64,000 bases of DNA from an uncultured Coriobacteriaceae bacterium (GTDB taxonomy: Bacteria > Actinomycetota > Coriobacteriia > Coriobacteriales > Atopobiaceae), in contig CADAQM010000007.1 in NCBI GenBank assembly GCA_902790135.1, forward strand, positions 42,262-106,261, written 5' to 3'. A program made the translations under genes and the position numbers. Shown here piece by piece: positions 7,741-15,992 of this stretch (its first letter is position 1; every line of letters starts with the position of its first letter). The notes under the pieces were generated by a model that was given only the letters and a program-made list of their open reading frames with translations, searched no databases and was not told the DNA's origin.

Positions 7741-8985
7741 ATGCCCAACACGGACAACAACAAAAACGTAGCCAAGAAGGTTCCCATCAAGGTTGGTGGC
7801 TCTTCTCGCAAGCAGGCCCAGGGCTCTTCGCAGCAGGGGGACAACAACTCCCAGGCGCGCAAGGGTGCCATCTTCCTCGGTGCGGTGGTGGTCGTCTACA
7901 TCGTCTACCTCGTGTTCACCGGTCAGATGGCCACCTTCATCGAGGCCCTGTCGGGCGTCAACATGAACTGGGTCGTTGGCGCGGCGCTCTGCTACGTCTT
8001 CTACTTCATCTTCGGCGTCATGGCTTACGCCATCGCGGTCTATCTCGACCACGACTCGCCGGTTGGCATCCGCGACCTGATGAGCGTCGAGGCCTCGGGC
8101 GTCTTCTTCGGCAACCTCACGCCCATGATGGCCGGTGCCGTCCCCTCGCAGATCTATCGCCTCACGCGCACCGGGCTCGACGTGGGCGAGGCGAGTGCCA
8201 CGCAGTTCACGCGCTTCATCATGTTCCAGCTGGCCGTGGTCCTCTTCGCCGCGCTGATGCTCATCGCCAAGCTGTCGTTCTTCTTCGAGGCCTACGGCAA
8301 CATCGTGGTGCTCAACCTCGTCGTGTTCGGCGTGCACCTGGCGGAGTGCATCGGGCTCTTTGTCATCTGCCTGTGCCCCAACCTGGTCATGCGCTTTGGC
8401 AACTGGGCCATCGAGCTGCTCTCCCGCCGCAACCTGCTCAAAGACCGGGCCCACTGGGACGAGATGGTCAACGTGCAGGTGATGGAGTTCTCCGACGCCT
8501 TCAAGCGTGCCGCACAGGACCTGCCGTCCATGGGGCTGACCCTGCTGGTCACCATGCTGCAGCTGGCGAGCCTCTACATGATTCCCTGGTTTGTGCTCAA
8601 TGCCTTCGGAGTGCGTGGCGACTTCATCGAGTGCCTCGCTGCTGGATCGATGGTCCAGATGGTCGCCTCTGCGGTGCCGCTGCCGGGAGGCACGGGTGGT
8701 GCCGAGGGCGGCTTCGTGATGTTCTACAAGAACATGTTCGGGCCAGCCACCTCTGCGGGCTTCCTCGTCTGGCGCATCGTCACCTTCTTCGCGCCGACGA
8801 TCATCGCGGCTCCGCTTTTGGGCCTGTCTACCCGCAACCGCACGGTGAGCATCTACCGCAGGGTCCAGCGCATCAAGCGCAGGCTCTCCCGCGGCGGCAA
8901 GGGTCACTCCGGGCACCGGGGCTCCAGTGGCGGAGTCAAGCTGAGCGGCAAGACCGTCGACGAGAAGGTCGCAAAGCACGAGTAA
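7741..8985 (+). CDS. Lysylphosphatidylglycerol synthase-like membrane protein (LPG_synthase_TM/UPF0104)
   Basis: A 414-residue integral membrane protein with a polar, basic N-terminal tail of about 40 residues, then roughly eight hydrophobic helices. It matches the flippase-like domain of MprF and the YbhN family, with GVFFGNLTPMMAGAVPSQIYRL and the conserved VPLPGGTGGAEGGF loop. It lacks the soluble aminoacyltransferase domain of MprF, so it is more likely a lipid or precursor translocator than a lysyl-PG synthase. The ATG at 7741 follows AAGGAGGG. The C-terminal tail is strongly basic. It is divergent from the GCS2-like gene and ends at a strong terminator. Confidence 0.8.
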   Translation: MPNTDNNKNVAKKVPIKVGGSSRKQAQGSSQQGDNNSQARKGAIFLGAVVVVYIVYLVFTGQMATFIEALSGVNMNWVVGAALCYVFYFIFGVMAYAIAVYLDHDSPVGIRDLMSVEASGVFFGNLTPMMAGAVPSQIYRLTRTGLDVGEASATQFTRFIMFQLAVVLFAALMLIAKLSFFFEAYGNIVVLNLVVFGVHLAECIGLFVICLCPNLVMRFGNWAIELLSRRNLLKDRAHWDEMVNVQVMEFSDAFKRAAQDLPSMGLTLLVTMLQLASLYMIPWFVLNAFGVRGDFIECLAAGSMVQMVASAVPLPGGTGGAEGGFVMFYKNMFGPATSAGFLVWRIVTFFAPTIIAAPLLGLSTRNRTVSIYRRVQRIKRRLSRGGKGHSGHRGSSGGVKLSGKTVDEKVAKHE

Positions 8986-9027
8986 CCACCCTGTGTGAGG
9001 CCCCTCCTCGGGTTCTATGGGACGACG

Positions 9028-9068
9028 AAAAGCCGCCCGTCCGCGCAATGCGGACGGGCGGCTTTGTC
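9028..9068. terminator. Bidirectional terminator
   Basis: A perfect 15-base stem (AAGCCGCCCGTCCGC against GCGGACGGGCGGCTT) with a five-base loop is followed by TTTGTC on + and by TTTTCG on -. It lies between the membrane protein gene on + and gltX on -, and so serves both. Confidence 0.9.
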
Positions 9069-9087
9069 TCAGTGCCTGATGAATGTC

Positions 9088-10569
9088 CTAGCCAGCCAGC
9101 GAGCGGGCACGCTCGATGCGGGCCAGCACGTGGTCGCGGCCGGCGAGAGCGAGGGTCTCGCCGATGCCCGGGGAGGCGGCGCTGCCCACCACGGCGACGC
9201 GGATGGGCTGGAAGACCTTGCCCTTGCCCATGGAGAGCTGCTCGGGCAGCGGGTCGAGGGCGGCCTCGATGGCCTCGGGAGTCCAGTCGCAGTCGGCGAG
9301 GACCTTCTTGGCGGCGTCGAGGGCGTTGCCCGCGCCTGCCTTGGCCAGCCACTTCTTGACGGCCTTCTCGTCGTGGGCGAGCTCGTCGTCTGCGGTGTAG
9401 AGGTAGCGCGCCTGGGCGCACACGTCGGCGGAGAGGGTGCAGCGCGGCTTGAGAGCTCGGGCGAGCAGGGCATACCACGCCTCGTCGTGGCTCAGGGAGC
9501 CCTCCGTCTCGAGCCCGGCCTTGACGAGCTCGGGCACGAGCACCTCGTGCGCGAACTGCTCGTCGTCCATGGCGTGCAGGTACTCGCCGTTGATGTAGTC
9601 GAGCTTCTTGGGGTCCATGATGGCAGGGTTCTTGGATACGTGGTCAAGCGAGAACTCGCTGGCCAGACGCTCGCGCGAGATGACCGTGGACTCGCCATCG
9701 GGGGCCCAGCCCAGAAGCGAGAGGTAGTTGACGAAGGCGTCGGAGAGGTAGCCCGCGTCGCGGTACTCCTCCACGGAGGTGGCGCCGTGGCGCTTGGAGA
9801 GCTTCTTGCCGTCCGTTCCAAGGATCATGGAGATGTGCGCGAAGGTGGGCGTGGGGGCGCCAAGGGCCTCGTAGACCATGATCTGGCGCGGCGTGTTGGA
9901 GAGGTGGTCGTCGCCGCGGATGATGTGGGTGATGCCCATGCGAGCGTCGTCGACCACGGTGGCGAAGTTGTAGGTTGGGGTGCCGTCGGAGCGGAAGATG
10001 ATGAAGTCGTCGAGCTCCTTGGCGTTGAAGGTCACGTCGCCATGGACTGCGTCATGCACGATGACGTCGCCGCGGTCGAGGGGCACTTTGATGCGGATGG
10101 TGTAGGGCTCGCCGGCGTCGACGCGCGCCTGTGCCTCGGCGGGGTCGATGTCGCGGCAGGTGCGCTGGTAGCCCTGGAAGGGGTCCTTGCGCTCCTGGGC
10201 GGCCTTGCGGTCGGCCTCGAGCTTCTCGGGCGTGCAGAAGCAGTAGTACGCCTTGCCCTCGGCCACCAGCCTCTCGGCCGCCTCGCGGTACAGGGGCAGG
10301 CACTCGGTCTGCCAGTAGGGGCCGGACTCGCCGCCGACCTCCGGGCCCTCGTCCCAGTCGAGCCCGAGCCAGCGCATGGCGCGCAGGATGATCTGGGTGT
10401 TCTCGTCGGTGGAGCGGGTGGGGTCGGTGTCATCGATGCGAAGGATGAAGGCGCCACCGTTGGCACGGGCAAAGGCCCAGTTGTAGATAGCGGTGCGTGC
10501 GCCGCCCACATGGAGCTTTCCGGTGGGGGAGGGCGCAAAGCGCACGCGGACGGGTGCGTTGTCGGACAT
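9088..10569 (-). CDS. gltX: Glutamyl-tRNA synthetase
   Basis: A class I aminoacyl-tRNA synthetase of 493 residues that charges tRNA-Glu (and possibly tRNA-Gln, if the amidotransferase route is used). The HIGH-type motif reads PTGKLHVGGARTAIYNW near residue 12, and the KMSKS-type motif reads KKLSKRHGATS near 255. The expected RIDDTDPTRS segment is present, as is the long alpha-helical anticodon-binding C terminus. The ATG follows GAGGAAGC. The gene is monocistronic as far as can be seen, with a terminator just beyond its stop. Confidence 0.95.
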   Translation of the reverse strand: MSDNAPVRVRFAPSPTGKLHVGGARTAIYNWAFARANGGAFILRIDDTDPTRSTDENTQIILRAMRWLGLDWDEGPEVGGESGPYWQTECLPLYREAAERLVAEGKAYYCFCTPEKLEADRKAAQERKDPFQGYQRTCRDIDPAEAQARVDAGEPYTIRIKVPLDRGDVIVHDAVHGDVTFNAKELDDFIIFRSDGTPTYNFATVVDDARMGITHIIRGDDHLSNTPRQIMVYEALGAPTPTFAHISMILGTDGKKLSKRHGATSVEEYRDAGYLSDAFVNYLSLLGWAPDGESTVISRERLASEFSLDHVSKNPAIMDPKKLDYINGEYLHAMDDEQFAHEVLVPELVKAGLETEGSLSHDEAWYALLARALKPRCTLSADVCAQARYLYTADDELAHDEKAVKKWLAKAGAGNALDAAKKVLADCDWTPEAIEAALDPLPEQLSMGKGKVFQPIRVAVVGSAASPGIGETLALAGRDHVLARIERARSLAG

Positions 10570-10659
10570 GGAGCTTCCTCTCGTGATGCGTCTGAATGTG
10601 CAACCTATCCAGTATAGCTCTGCAGTTGGTGCGGCGTGGGGTGCTCATAAGTTTGCCGC

Positions 10660-10802
10660 ACCACGGCTGCCGTGATACGGCGGATCTGGTTCAAAATTTG
10701 AAGAGTGTTTGAAAATATATCAATATTATGACTCGGTTTTAAAAATGTTCCGAATGGGCATAGACTTGCTGGTTGGCATATAAGACTTCAAGGGAGTCTC
10801 AT
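10660..10802. promoter_or_regulatory. AT-rich divergent control region with palindromes
   Basis: The spacer between gltX (-) and the ABC/Pip cassette (+) drops sharply in GC. It holds a GC-rich palindrome CACGGC-t-GCCGTG (10662-10674) nested in a longer GCCG...CGGC hairpin, a perfect palindrome TTCAAA-a-TTTGAA (10690-10702), and a short repeat AGACT-N7-AGTCT (10783-10799). A TATAAG box lies at 10779. No clean -35/-10 pair stands out. These are candidate operators; the TetR gene at 14904 is the obvious candidate ligand-binding regulator (inference). Confidence 0.5.
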
Positions 10803-10824
10803 CTACTCAGAGGAAGGAGCGAGG

Positions 10825-11559
10825 ATGGGTACAGCAACGACCCCTACGGCGCTTGGCGACGGCTCCGAGCCGTTCGTGATGGCACGTGACCTCTCGCTTG
10901 GCGACCTGCGCATGAAGGCCTACCAGCACGTTGACCTCGATCTGGCGCGGGGACAGGCCCACGCCCTGTGCGCACAGGACCAGGGAGGCAAGACAGAGCT
11001 GCTGCTCACCATTGCCGGACGTATGCATCCCACGTCGGGAAGCTGCACCGTTGCGGGCAATGACGTGCGCACGCTGCGCGGCATGCATGCCGCGCGCAAG
11101 CTGGCGAGCATTGCGTTCATTGACAACGTGAACGAGGTCGAGTCCGGCCTTAGGGTGCGCACCATCGTCTCTGCCGAGCTTGGCTTGGCGGGCAAAAGGT
11201 CGGGAAGCGCCCCCACGAGGGCCTTCTTGGCCGAGTGGGGCCTCCTTGAGCAGGCTGACGAGACCATTGAGGCTCTGTCGCAGATGGACTATGACCGTCT
11301 GGGCATCGCGCTTGCCATGGCCCATGACCCGCAGCTGCTGTGCGTGGCGGACATCGAGCGCGACCTTACCGAGCGCGAGACCCTCGAGCTCGTCGATGAG
11401 CTCAAGGGCTTGGCGGCCGAGCGAGGCGTCACGGTTGCCTGCGGCGTGCTCGACTATGACCTCGCCGCTCGCTTTGACTCGGCCACCTGCCTCACCGACG
11501 AGGCGCGCGCCCAGCAGGCAGCCTGGCTGCAAAGCCATCGTTATGGAAAGGTGGCGTAA
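10825..11559 (+). CDS. ABC-transporter-like ATPase with degenerate motifs
   Basis: A 244-residue protein with the fold pattern of an ABC ATP-binding subunit. The hallmark motifs are eroded. The Walker A reads ALCAQDQGGKTELL: it keeps GKT but lacks the first glycines. The signature LSGGQ reads LSQMD in LSQMDYDRLGIALAMA. The Walker B region reads LLCVADIE, with Ala where the Mg-binding Asp normally sits. It may bind nucleotide weakly or act as a structural partner. AGGAAGGAGCG precedes the ATG. It ends six bases before the large YhgE/Pip gene, so the two are surely one operon. Confidence 0.75.
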   Translation: MGTATTPTALGDGSEPFVMARDLSLGDLRMKAYQHVDLDLARGQAHALCAQDQGGKTELLLTIAGRMHPTSGSCTVAGNDVRTLRGMHAARKLASIAFIDNVNEVESGLRVRTIVSAELGLAGKRSGSAPTRAFLAEWGLLEQADETIEALSQMDYDRLGIALAMAHDPQLLCVADIERDLTERETLELVDELKGLAAERGVTVACGVLDYDLAARFDSATCLTDEARAQQAAWLQSHRYGKVA

Positions 11560-11565
11560 CCCCCC

Positions 11566-14500
11566 ATGAAGAATCCGTTCCGTGGCCTGCGCTTCTCGCT
11601 GCTCGACTTTCAGGCGGCGCGTTCCAGCACGGGCATGAAGATAGCCATGCTTGGCATCTCGCTCATCCCGCTCATCTATGGAGCGCTCTATCTCATGGCC
11701 TTCTATGATCCCTATGGCAAGCTCGACACGCTGCCGGTGGCCGTCGTCAACGAGGATGTGCCCGTCGAGACCGAGGATGGCACCCTCGTGCATGCGGGCG
11801 ACGACCTGGTAGACGAGCTCGAGGACTCCGACGCGCTTGACTGGCGCTTCGTGGACAGCGCCGAGGAGGCGCAGGAGGGCCTGGAGAAGGGCACCTACTA
11901 CAACGTGGTCACCATCCCCGCCGACTTCTCTGAGAAGGTTGCCTCGGCAGACTCCGACGACCCCCAGAAGGCGCATCTGGAGCTTAAGGTCAATGACGCC
12001 AACAACTACCTCTCGTCCATCCTGGGCGCCTCGGTCATGCGCGTGGTGACGAGCGAGACCAACTATGCCATCGGCGAGAACTACTACGTGCAGATCTTTG
12101 ACCAGATCTCCGACACGGGCGAGCAGCTGCAGGCTGCCTCTGACGGTGCGAGCGAGCTGGCTGACGGCCTCACCGACGCTCGTGACGGCTCGCAGACCAT
12201 CACCGACAACCTGCTGACCGCAAAGGATGGGTCGGCCACCCTGCACAACGGTCTCACCGACGCCCACGATGGCTCCCAGGCCATAACCGATGGCCTCGCG
12301 AGCGCACGGGACGGTGCGCACCAGTTGGCTGACGGTACGGTGGATGCCGCCGACGGCTCGCAGAAGATCACCGATGGTCTTGCAGCCACGGCCGATGGCG
12401 CCTCGCAGCTCGATGATGGCCTGGCCAGTGCCCAGAACGGCTCGGCGACCATCACCAATGGGCTTGGCAATGCGGCGGCTGGCTCAGGTGAGCTCGACCG
12501 GGGCCTTGCGGATCTGGCGGATGGACTCGAGAAGGGCAAGGCCGGCGCAGACCAGGTCAACCATGGCGTGGATCAGCTTAAGGACGGGAGCGATCAGCTT
12601 GCGGCTGGTGCCAATAGGCTCAAGGGCGAAATCGAGAAGAAGCAGGTTCAGCTCGCCATGCTGGATGCGGGCGTTGGCGCGCTGGTTGACAAGATGACGG
12701 GCATGGAGGATCAGATCTCCGCGCTGCGCGGAGGGCTCGGCGAGGTCTCACAGGACCTCAAGAGCATCAGCGAACAGAAGGATGCCCTGGTCAAACAGGC
12801 AAATGACCTCGTCGAAGTGGGCAATGACGCGAAGGACCGTGCCGCGGCCGTCCAAAAGCAGATCTCCGGGCTGCCGTCTGCGGTGGAGTCTGGCATGGCT
12901 TCGACGAAGCAGTCGCTCGAGGGTACAGGCAGCGACCTTGCCGCCGCGGGCACCAGCCTCTCTGGTGCGAAGACGAGTCTTGAGAGTGCCGGTTCCAACG
13001 TCGCCACCGCTGCCTCTGAGGCAGGAACCGCCTGCAGCAAGCTTGATGCCGCAAGTCAGAAAGCAAGCTCGCTCGATCTCGAGACCGCGACCGAGAAGGA
13101 TCTCGATGCCTTGGTAGCAGCGATCGAGGATGCAAAGGAAAGCGCGGCGGCCTCGGCAGACGCGGCTCAGGCGGCAGGGAGTGACCTGTCAACGGCTGAC
13201 ACCTCGGTGACCCGGGCGGGCGCGGACGTGCAGAGTGCCGCAGGCAATCTGCAGTCAGGCGCCACGAGCCTCGAGGGCGTGGGAACCACGCTCAAGGGAG
13301 TCGCCGCACTCACCGAAAGCGATGACGTGAAGGCGCTCCTCAAGGACCTTGCCACCATCCAGAAGGCAATGCCGCAGGTGGAGTCTGGCATCGATGGCCT
13401 GCTGAGCCAGGCGGGCGAGGTGCTGAACACGGCCGGAACGACGCTCGAGAGCGCCCAGGGAATGCTGCCCAGCGAGCAGGAGATGAAGCAGCTGCCTACG
13501 CTCAAGGCGGGCACCTCCGAGCTGGTCAACTCCCTCACGGTCGCAAACGACCAGACCATCTATGGCGGCGTCTGCGCATTGGCCCAGGGCAGCTCCACCC
13601 TTGCCACCGGCGCGGGCGTGGCCTCCGATGGCGCCAAGACCCTCGCAGCGGGCATGGGCGAGCTGGCCGTGGGCGCCGCCAAGGCAAAGGCGGGCTCGGC
13701 CTCCCTGTCCGACGGGCTCGCGTTGCTCCATGGCGGCTCTCAGACGCTCACCGAGGGTCTCGGGACTGCCAAGGGTGGGTCTGCCGCCCTCAAGGCTGCC
13801 CTGGGCACGCTCTATGCCGGTTCCAACACATTGACTAATGGTCTCGCTACCGCCAAGACGGGTTCCGCGGCTCTTGCGAGTGGCCTGGACAAGCTGGAGG
13901 CGGGCTCAGGTACCCTCACCGACGGCCTTGCCACCGCTGAGTCCGGCTCCTCCGACCTCACCGATGGCCTGGGCAAGCTGCACGATGGCTCACAGGAGCT
14001 CACTGACGGCCTGGCCAAGGCACAGGACGGCTCGGGCGAGCTCGCCGACGGCCTGGCTGACGGCGTGGAGAAGGTCAGCGACGCAACGTCTGGCTCCGAT
14101 GAGCGCGCAGCCATGATGAGCGAGCCGGTGACCCTTGAGCAGGTCAAGTACACCACTGTCGACAACTATGGCTCGGGCTTCGCGCCGTACTTCATCGCAC
14201 TGGGCCTGTGGGTTGGCGCCCTGGTCATGACCTTCCTGTTCAAGCCCCTCAACCAGCGCTTGGTCATGAGCGGTGCCCACCCGGCCATCGCAGCCTTCGC
14301 TGGCTTGGCCCCGTGGCTCATCGTGGGCGCCATCCAGTCGCTGCTGCTGGGCTTTACCATCCAGTTCCCCTGCGGCATCGCCGTGGCGCATCCGTTGGCC
14401 TACTACCTGCTCATCATGCTGGCGAGCTTCGTGTTCTGCGCGATGGTGCAGGCGATCGCGGCGCTGTTCGGCTTCCCGGGCAAGTTCGTCTCGGTCGTGC

Positions 14501-14769
14501 TGCTCATGCTCCAGCTCACCACTGCAGCCGGCACCTTCCCCATCGAGACCGAGTTCCCCATCTTCCAGGCCCTGAGCCCGTATATGCCCATGACCTACGT
14601 GGTCAAGGCGCTGCGCCAGGCCATGGCAGGCAACGATCTCTCGCTGATTGGCCCGTCGGTGGCCGCGCTGCTCGGCTTCTTTGCCATATCCTACGGCCTG
14701 ACCTGCCTGGTGGCGCGTCGCAAGCGCACCGTGACCATGATGGATCTCCATCCGCTGGTCAACCTGTAG
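11566..14769 (+). CDS. YhgE/Pip-family membrane protein with 14-residue repeats
   Basis: A 1067-residue ABC-2-type membrane protein of the YhgE/Pip (phage infection protein) class. One helix lies at about 22-45, followed by the large extracellular domain with the NEDVPVETEDG motif. Five or six helices close the protein after about residue 870. The extracellular part holds two blocks of tandem 14-residue repeats of the form DGSxxLTDGLAxAx, about nine units each (about 190-320 and 700-845), separated by an alanine/serine-rich coiled-coil region. Relatives act in type VII-like secretion or as phage receptors. With the upstream ATPase-like gene and the downstream TetR gene it forms an export-like cassette. 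Confidence 0.85.
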   Translation: MKNPFRGLRFSLLDFQAARSSTGMKIAMLGISLIPLIYGALYLMAFYDPYGKLDTLPVAVVNEDVPVETEDGTLVHAGDDLVDELEDSDALDWRFVDSAEEAQEGLEKGTYYNVVTIPADFSEKVASADSDDPQKAHLELKVNDANNYLSSILGASVMRVVTSETNYAIGENYYVQIFDQISDTGEQLQAASDGASELADGLTDARDGSQTITDNLLTAKDGSATLHNGLTDAHDGSQAITDGLASARDGAHQLADGTVDAADGSQKITDGLAATADGASQLDDGLASAQNGSATITNGLGNAAAGSGELDRGLADLADGLEKGKAGADQVNHGVDQLKDGSDQLAAGANRLKGEIEKKQVQLAMLDAGVGALVDKMTGMEDQISALRGGLGEVSQDLKSISEQKDALVKQANDLVEVGNDAKDRAAAVQKQISGLPSAVESGMASTKQSLEGTGSDLAAAGTSLSGAKTSLESAGSNVATAASEAGTACSKLDAASQKASSLDLETATEKDLDALVAAIEDAKESAAASADAAQAAGSDLSTADTSVTRAGADVQSAAGNLQSGATSLEGVGTTLKGVAALTESDDVKALLKDLATIQKAMPQVESGIDGLLSQAGEVLNTAGTTLESAQGMLPSEQEMKQLPTLKAGTSELVNSLTVANDQTIYGGVCALAQGSSTLATGAGVASDGAKTLAAGMGELAVGAAKAKAGSASLSDGLALLHGGSQTLTEGLGTAKGGSAALKAALGTLYAGSNTLTNGLATAKTGSAALASGLDKLEAGSGTLTDGLATAESGSSDLTDGLGKLHDGSQELTDGLAKAQDGSGELADGLADGVEKVSDATSGSDERAAMMSEPVTLEQVKYTTVDNYGSGFAPYFIALGLWVGALVMTFLFKPLNQRLVMSGAHPAIAAFAGLAPWLIVGAIQSLLLGFTIQFPCGIAVAHPLAYYLLIMLASFVFCAMVQAIAALFGFPGKFVSVVLLMLQLTTAAGTFPIETEFPIFQALSPYMPMTYVVKALRQAMAGNDLSLIGPSVAALLGFFAISYGLTCLVARRKRTVTMMDLHPLVNL

Positions 14770-14794
14770 GTCTTGCGTAGATAGGAAGGTTGCT

Positions 14795-14830
14795 GCCGCC
14801 TCGCAGGCTTTTGGCCTGCGAGGCGGCCTT
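14795..14830 (+). terminator. Hairpin terminator after the Pip gene
   Basis: A perfect 14-base stem (GCCGCCTCGCAGGC against GCCTGCGAGGCGGC) with a T-rich loop follows the Pip gene by 25 bases. The tail reads CTTCATG, so it is only weakly U-rich; termination is likely but may be partial, allowing some read-through into the TetR gene. Confidence 0.65.
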
Positions 14831-14903
14831 CATGTGGTGCGCTCGCCAGACGCCGATGCGCGCTGGCATGCGGGGGATGCTACGATGAGAGGAAAGAGGA
14901 CGT

Positions 14904-15647
14904 ATGAGGAGCAATGCCATGTCGCTTTTGAATGACGAGCGAGCCTCAGAGCTGGTGGGCGAGGTCAGGGCTGCGCGGAGCGCGGCGCACGAGCTTGTGG
15001 GGAAGCAGATTTCGCGCAGCCGCGAGCGCATACGCTCTTCTTCGAAGACCCGCAAGAGCGTGCGCACCAAAGAGCGCATCATGCACGCTGCGAGCGAGCT
15101 CATGGCAGAGCGCGGCAACACCAACTTCCAGATGAGCGAGGTGGCGAAGCGCTGCCAGCTGTCCAAGGGCTCGCTCTACTACTACTTTGCGGACAAGGAC
15201 GAGCTCATCGGCGCCCTCTTTGACGAGTCGGTAGACGAGCTGGTCGAGGACATCGAGACGTTTGCCGCGCAAGCCCCATCTGCCCGTGAGGCGTTGCTCG
15301 GCCTTCATGCCGAGTTTGCTCGCCGCCTGCGTTCCGGAAGCCCCCTTGCCATGGCCATGACCTACGAGCTGGCGGGACGCGGGGACACGGCGCTGCCGGA
15401 GGTCTCGTCCCACTTCTCGCGCGCTGCAAAGGTCATCGCGGCCCAGCTCGAGCGTGCCAAGTCAGAGGGCGTGGTGAGGGGCGACATCGACGCAGACGTG
15501 GCTGCCATCTTTGCCACGGGAGGGCTCGTGGCCACCTCGCTTGCCGTTGCCAGCGGCAGGGCGGAGGACTCCGCAGACGCCGTTTCGGCAGGCATTCTGG
15601 ATCTGATGCTGCACGGCGTGGGAACAAGCGGGGCGGCGCCCGCATAG
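14904..15647 (+). CDS. TetR/AcrR family transcriptional regulator
   Basis: A 247-residue regulator. After a basic N-terminal extension of about 50 residues comes a TetR helix-turn-helix: KERIMHAASELMAERG, then QMSEVAKRCQLSKGSLYYYFADKDELI (about 58-105). The variable C-terminal half should bind a ligand and dimerise. The N-terminal extension is longer than usual; a second ATG at 14919 is an alternative start. It lies directly downstream of the Pip cassette, which it probably represses through the palindromes before 10825 (inference). Confidence 0.85.
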   Translation: MRSNAMSLLNDERASELVGEVRAARSAAHELVGKQISRSRERIRSSSKTRKSVRTKERIMHAASELMAERGNTNFQMSEVAKRCQLSKGSLYYYFADKDELIGALFDESVDELVEDIETFAAQAPSAREALLGLHAEFARRLRSGSPLAMAMTYELAGRGDTALPEVSSHFSRAAKVIAAQLERAKSEGVVRGDIDADVAAIFATGGLVATSLAVASGRAEDSADAVSAGILDLMLHGVGTSGAAPA

Positions 15648-15745
15648 CCTTACTGCGGGCATGCCAGCATGGCGGAAGGGCGGGACCCCTATGCCGCGAG
15701 GCAGCGTGCGCAACGGTGCGTCGGATGGAATCGTCCCATTTGCGC

Positions 15746-15774
15746 TTTACATCAACCAAGGCAAGACATAGGCT
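15746..15774 (+). promoter_or_regulatory. metK promoter
   Basis: TTTACA, a 17-base spacer and TAGGCT give a plausible sigma-70-type promoter. The predicted start near 15781 coincides with the first paired base of the SAM riboswitch, which supports the call. Confidence 0.55.
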
Positions 15775-15781
15775 AATGAAT

Positions 15782-15906
15782 GCTCGTCAAGAGGCGCCGA
15801 GAGGCGCATAGAGCCGAGGGACCGAGCCCGATGACGCTCCGGCAACCACCTGCCAACAGGAACGGTGCCAATTCTCGGCAGGCCGTGCGCGGCCTGGAAG
15901 ACGGGG
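15782..15906 (+). ncRNA. SAM-I (S-box) riboswitch
   Basis: The leader of metK carries the S-box core: GAGGGACCGAGCCCGATGA, then CCGGCAACC, and the AACGGTGCCAATTC element with a following GGCAGG. P1 can form from CTCGTC near 15783 and GACGG at 15899. SAM-I RNAs bind S-adenosylmethionine and usually switch expression off. The downstream gene makes SAM, so this is feedback control of metK. The core sequence matches the family closely; a covariance search would settle the boundaries. Confidence 0.92.
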
Positions 15907-15950
15907 GAGTTCACACCAATTGAGCCCCCTTGGCGGCAAGGGGGCTTTTT
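15903..15950 (+). terminator. Riboswitch expression platform: terminator and antiterminator
   Basis: AGCCCCCTTG-gcgg-CAAGGGGGCT followed by five T forms an intrinsic terminator (15923-15950). The GGGGG run at 15903-15907, at the 3' side of P1, can pair instead with CCCCC at 15925, giving an antiterminator when SAM is absent. This is the usual S-box attenuation logic. Confidence 0.85.
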
Positions 15951-15992
15951 GCTCCCTATAGAACCCGCTCTGCGGGAGAAGGAGGGCATGCC

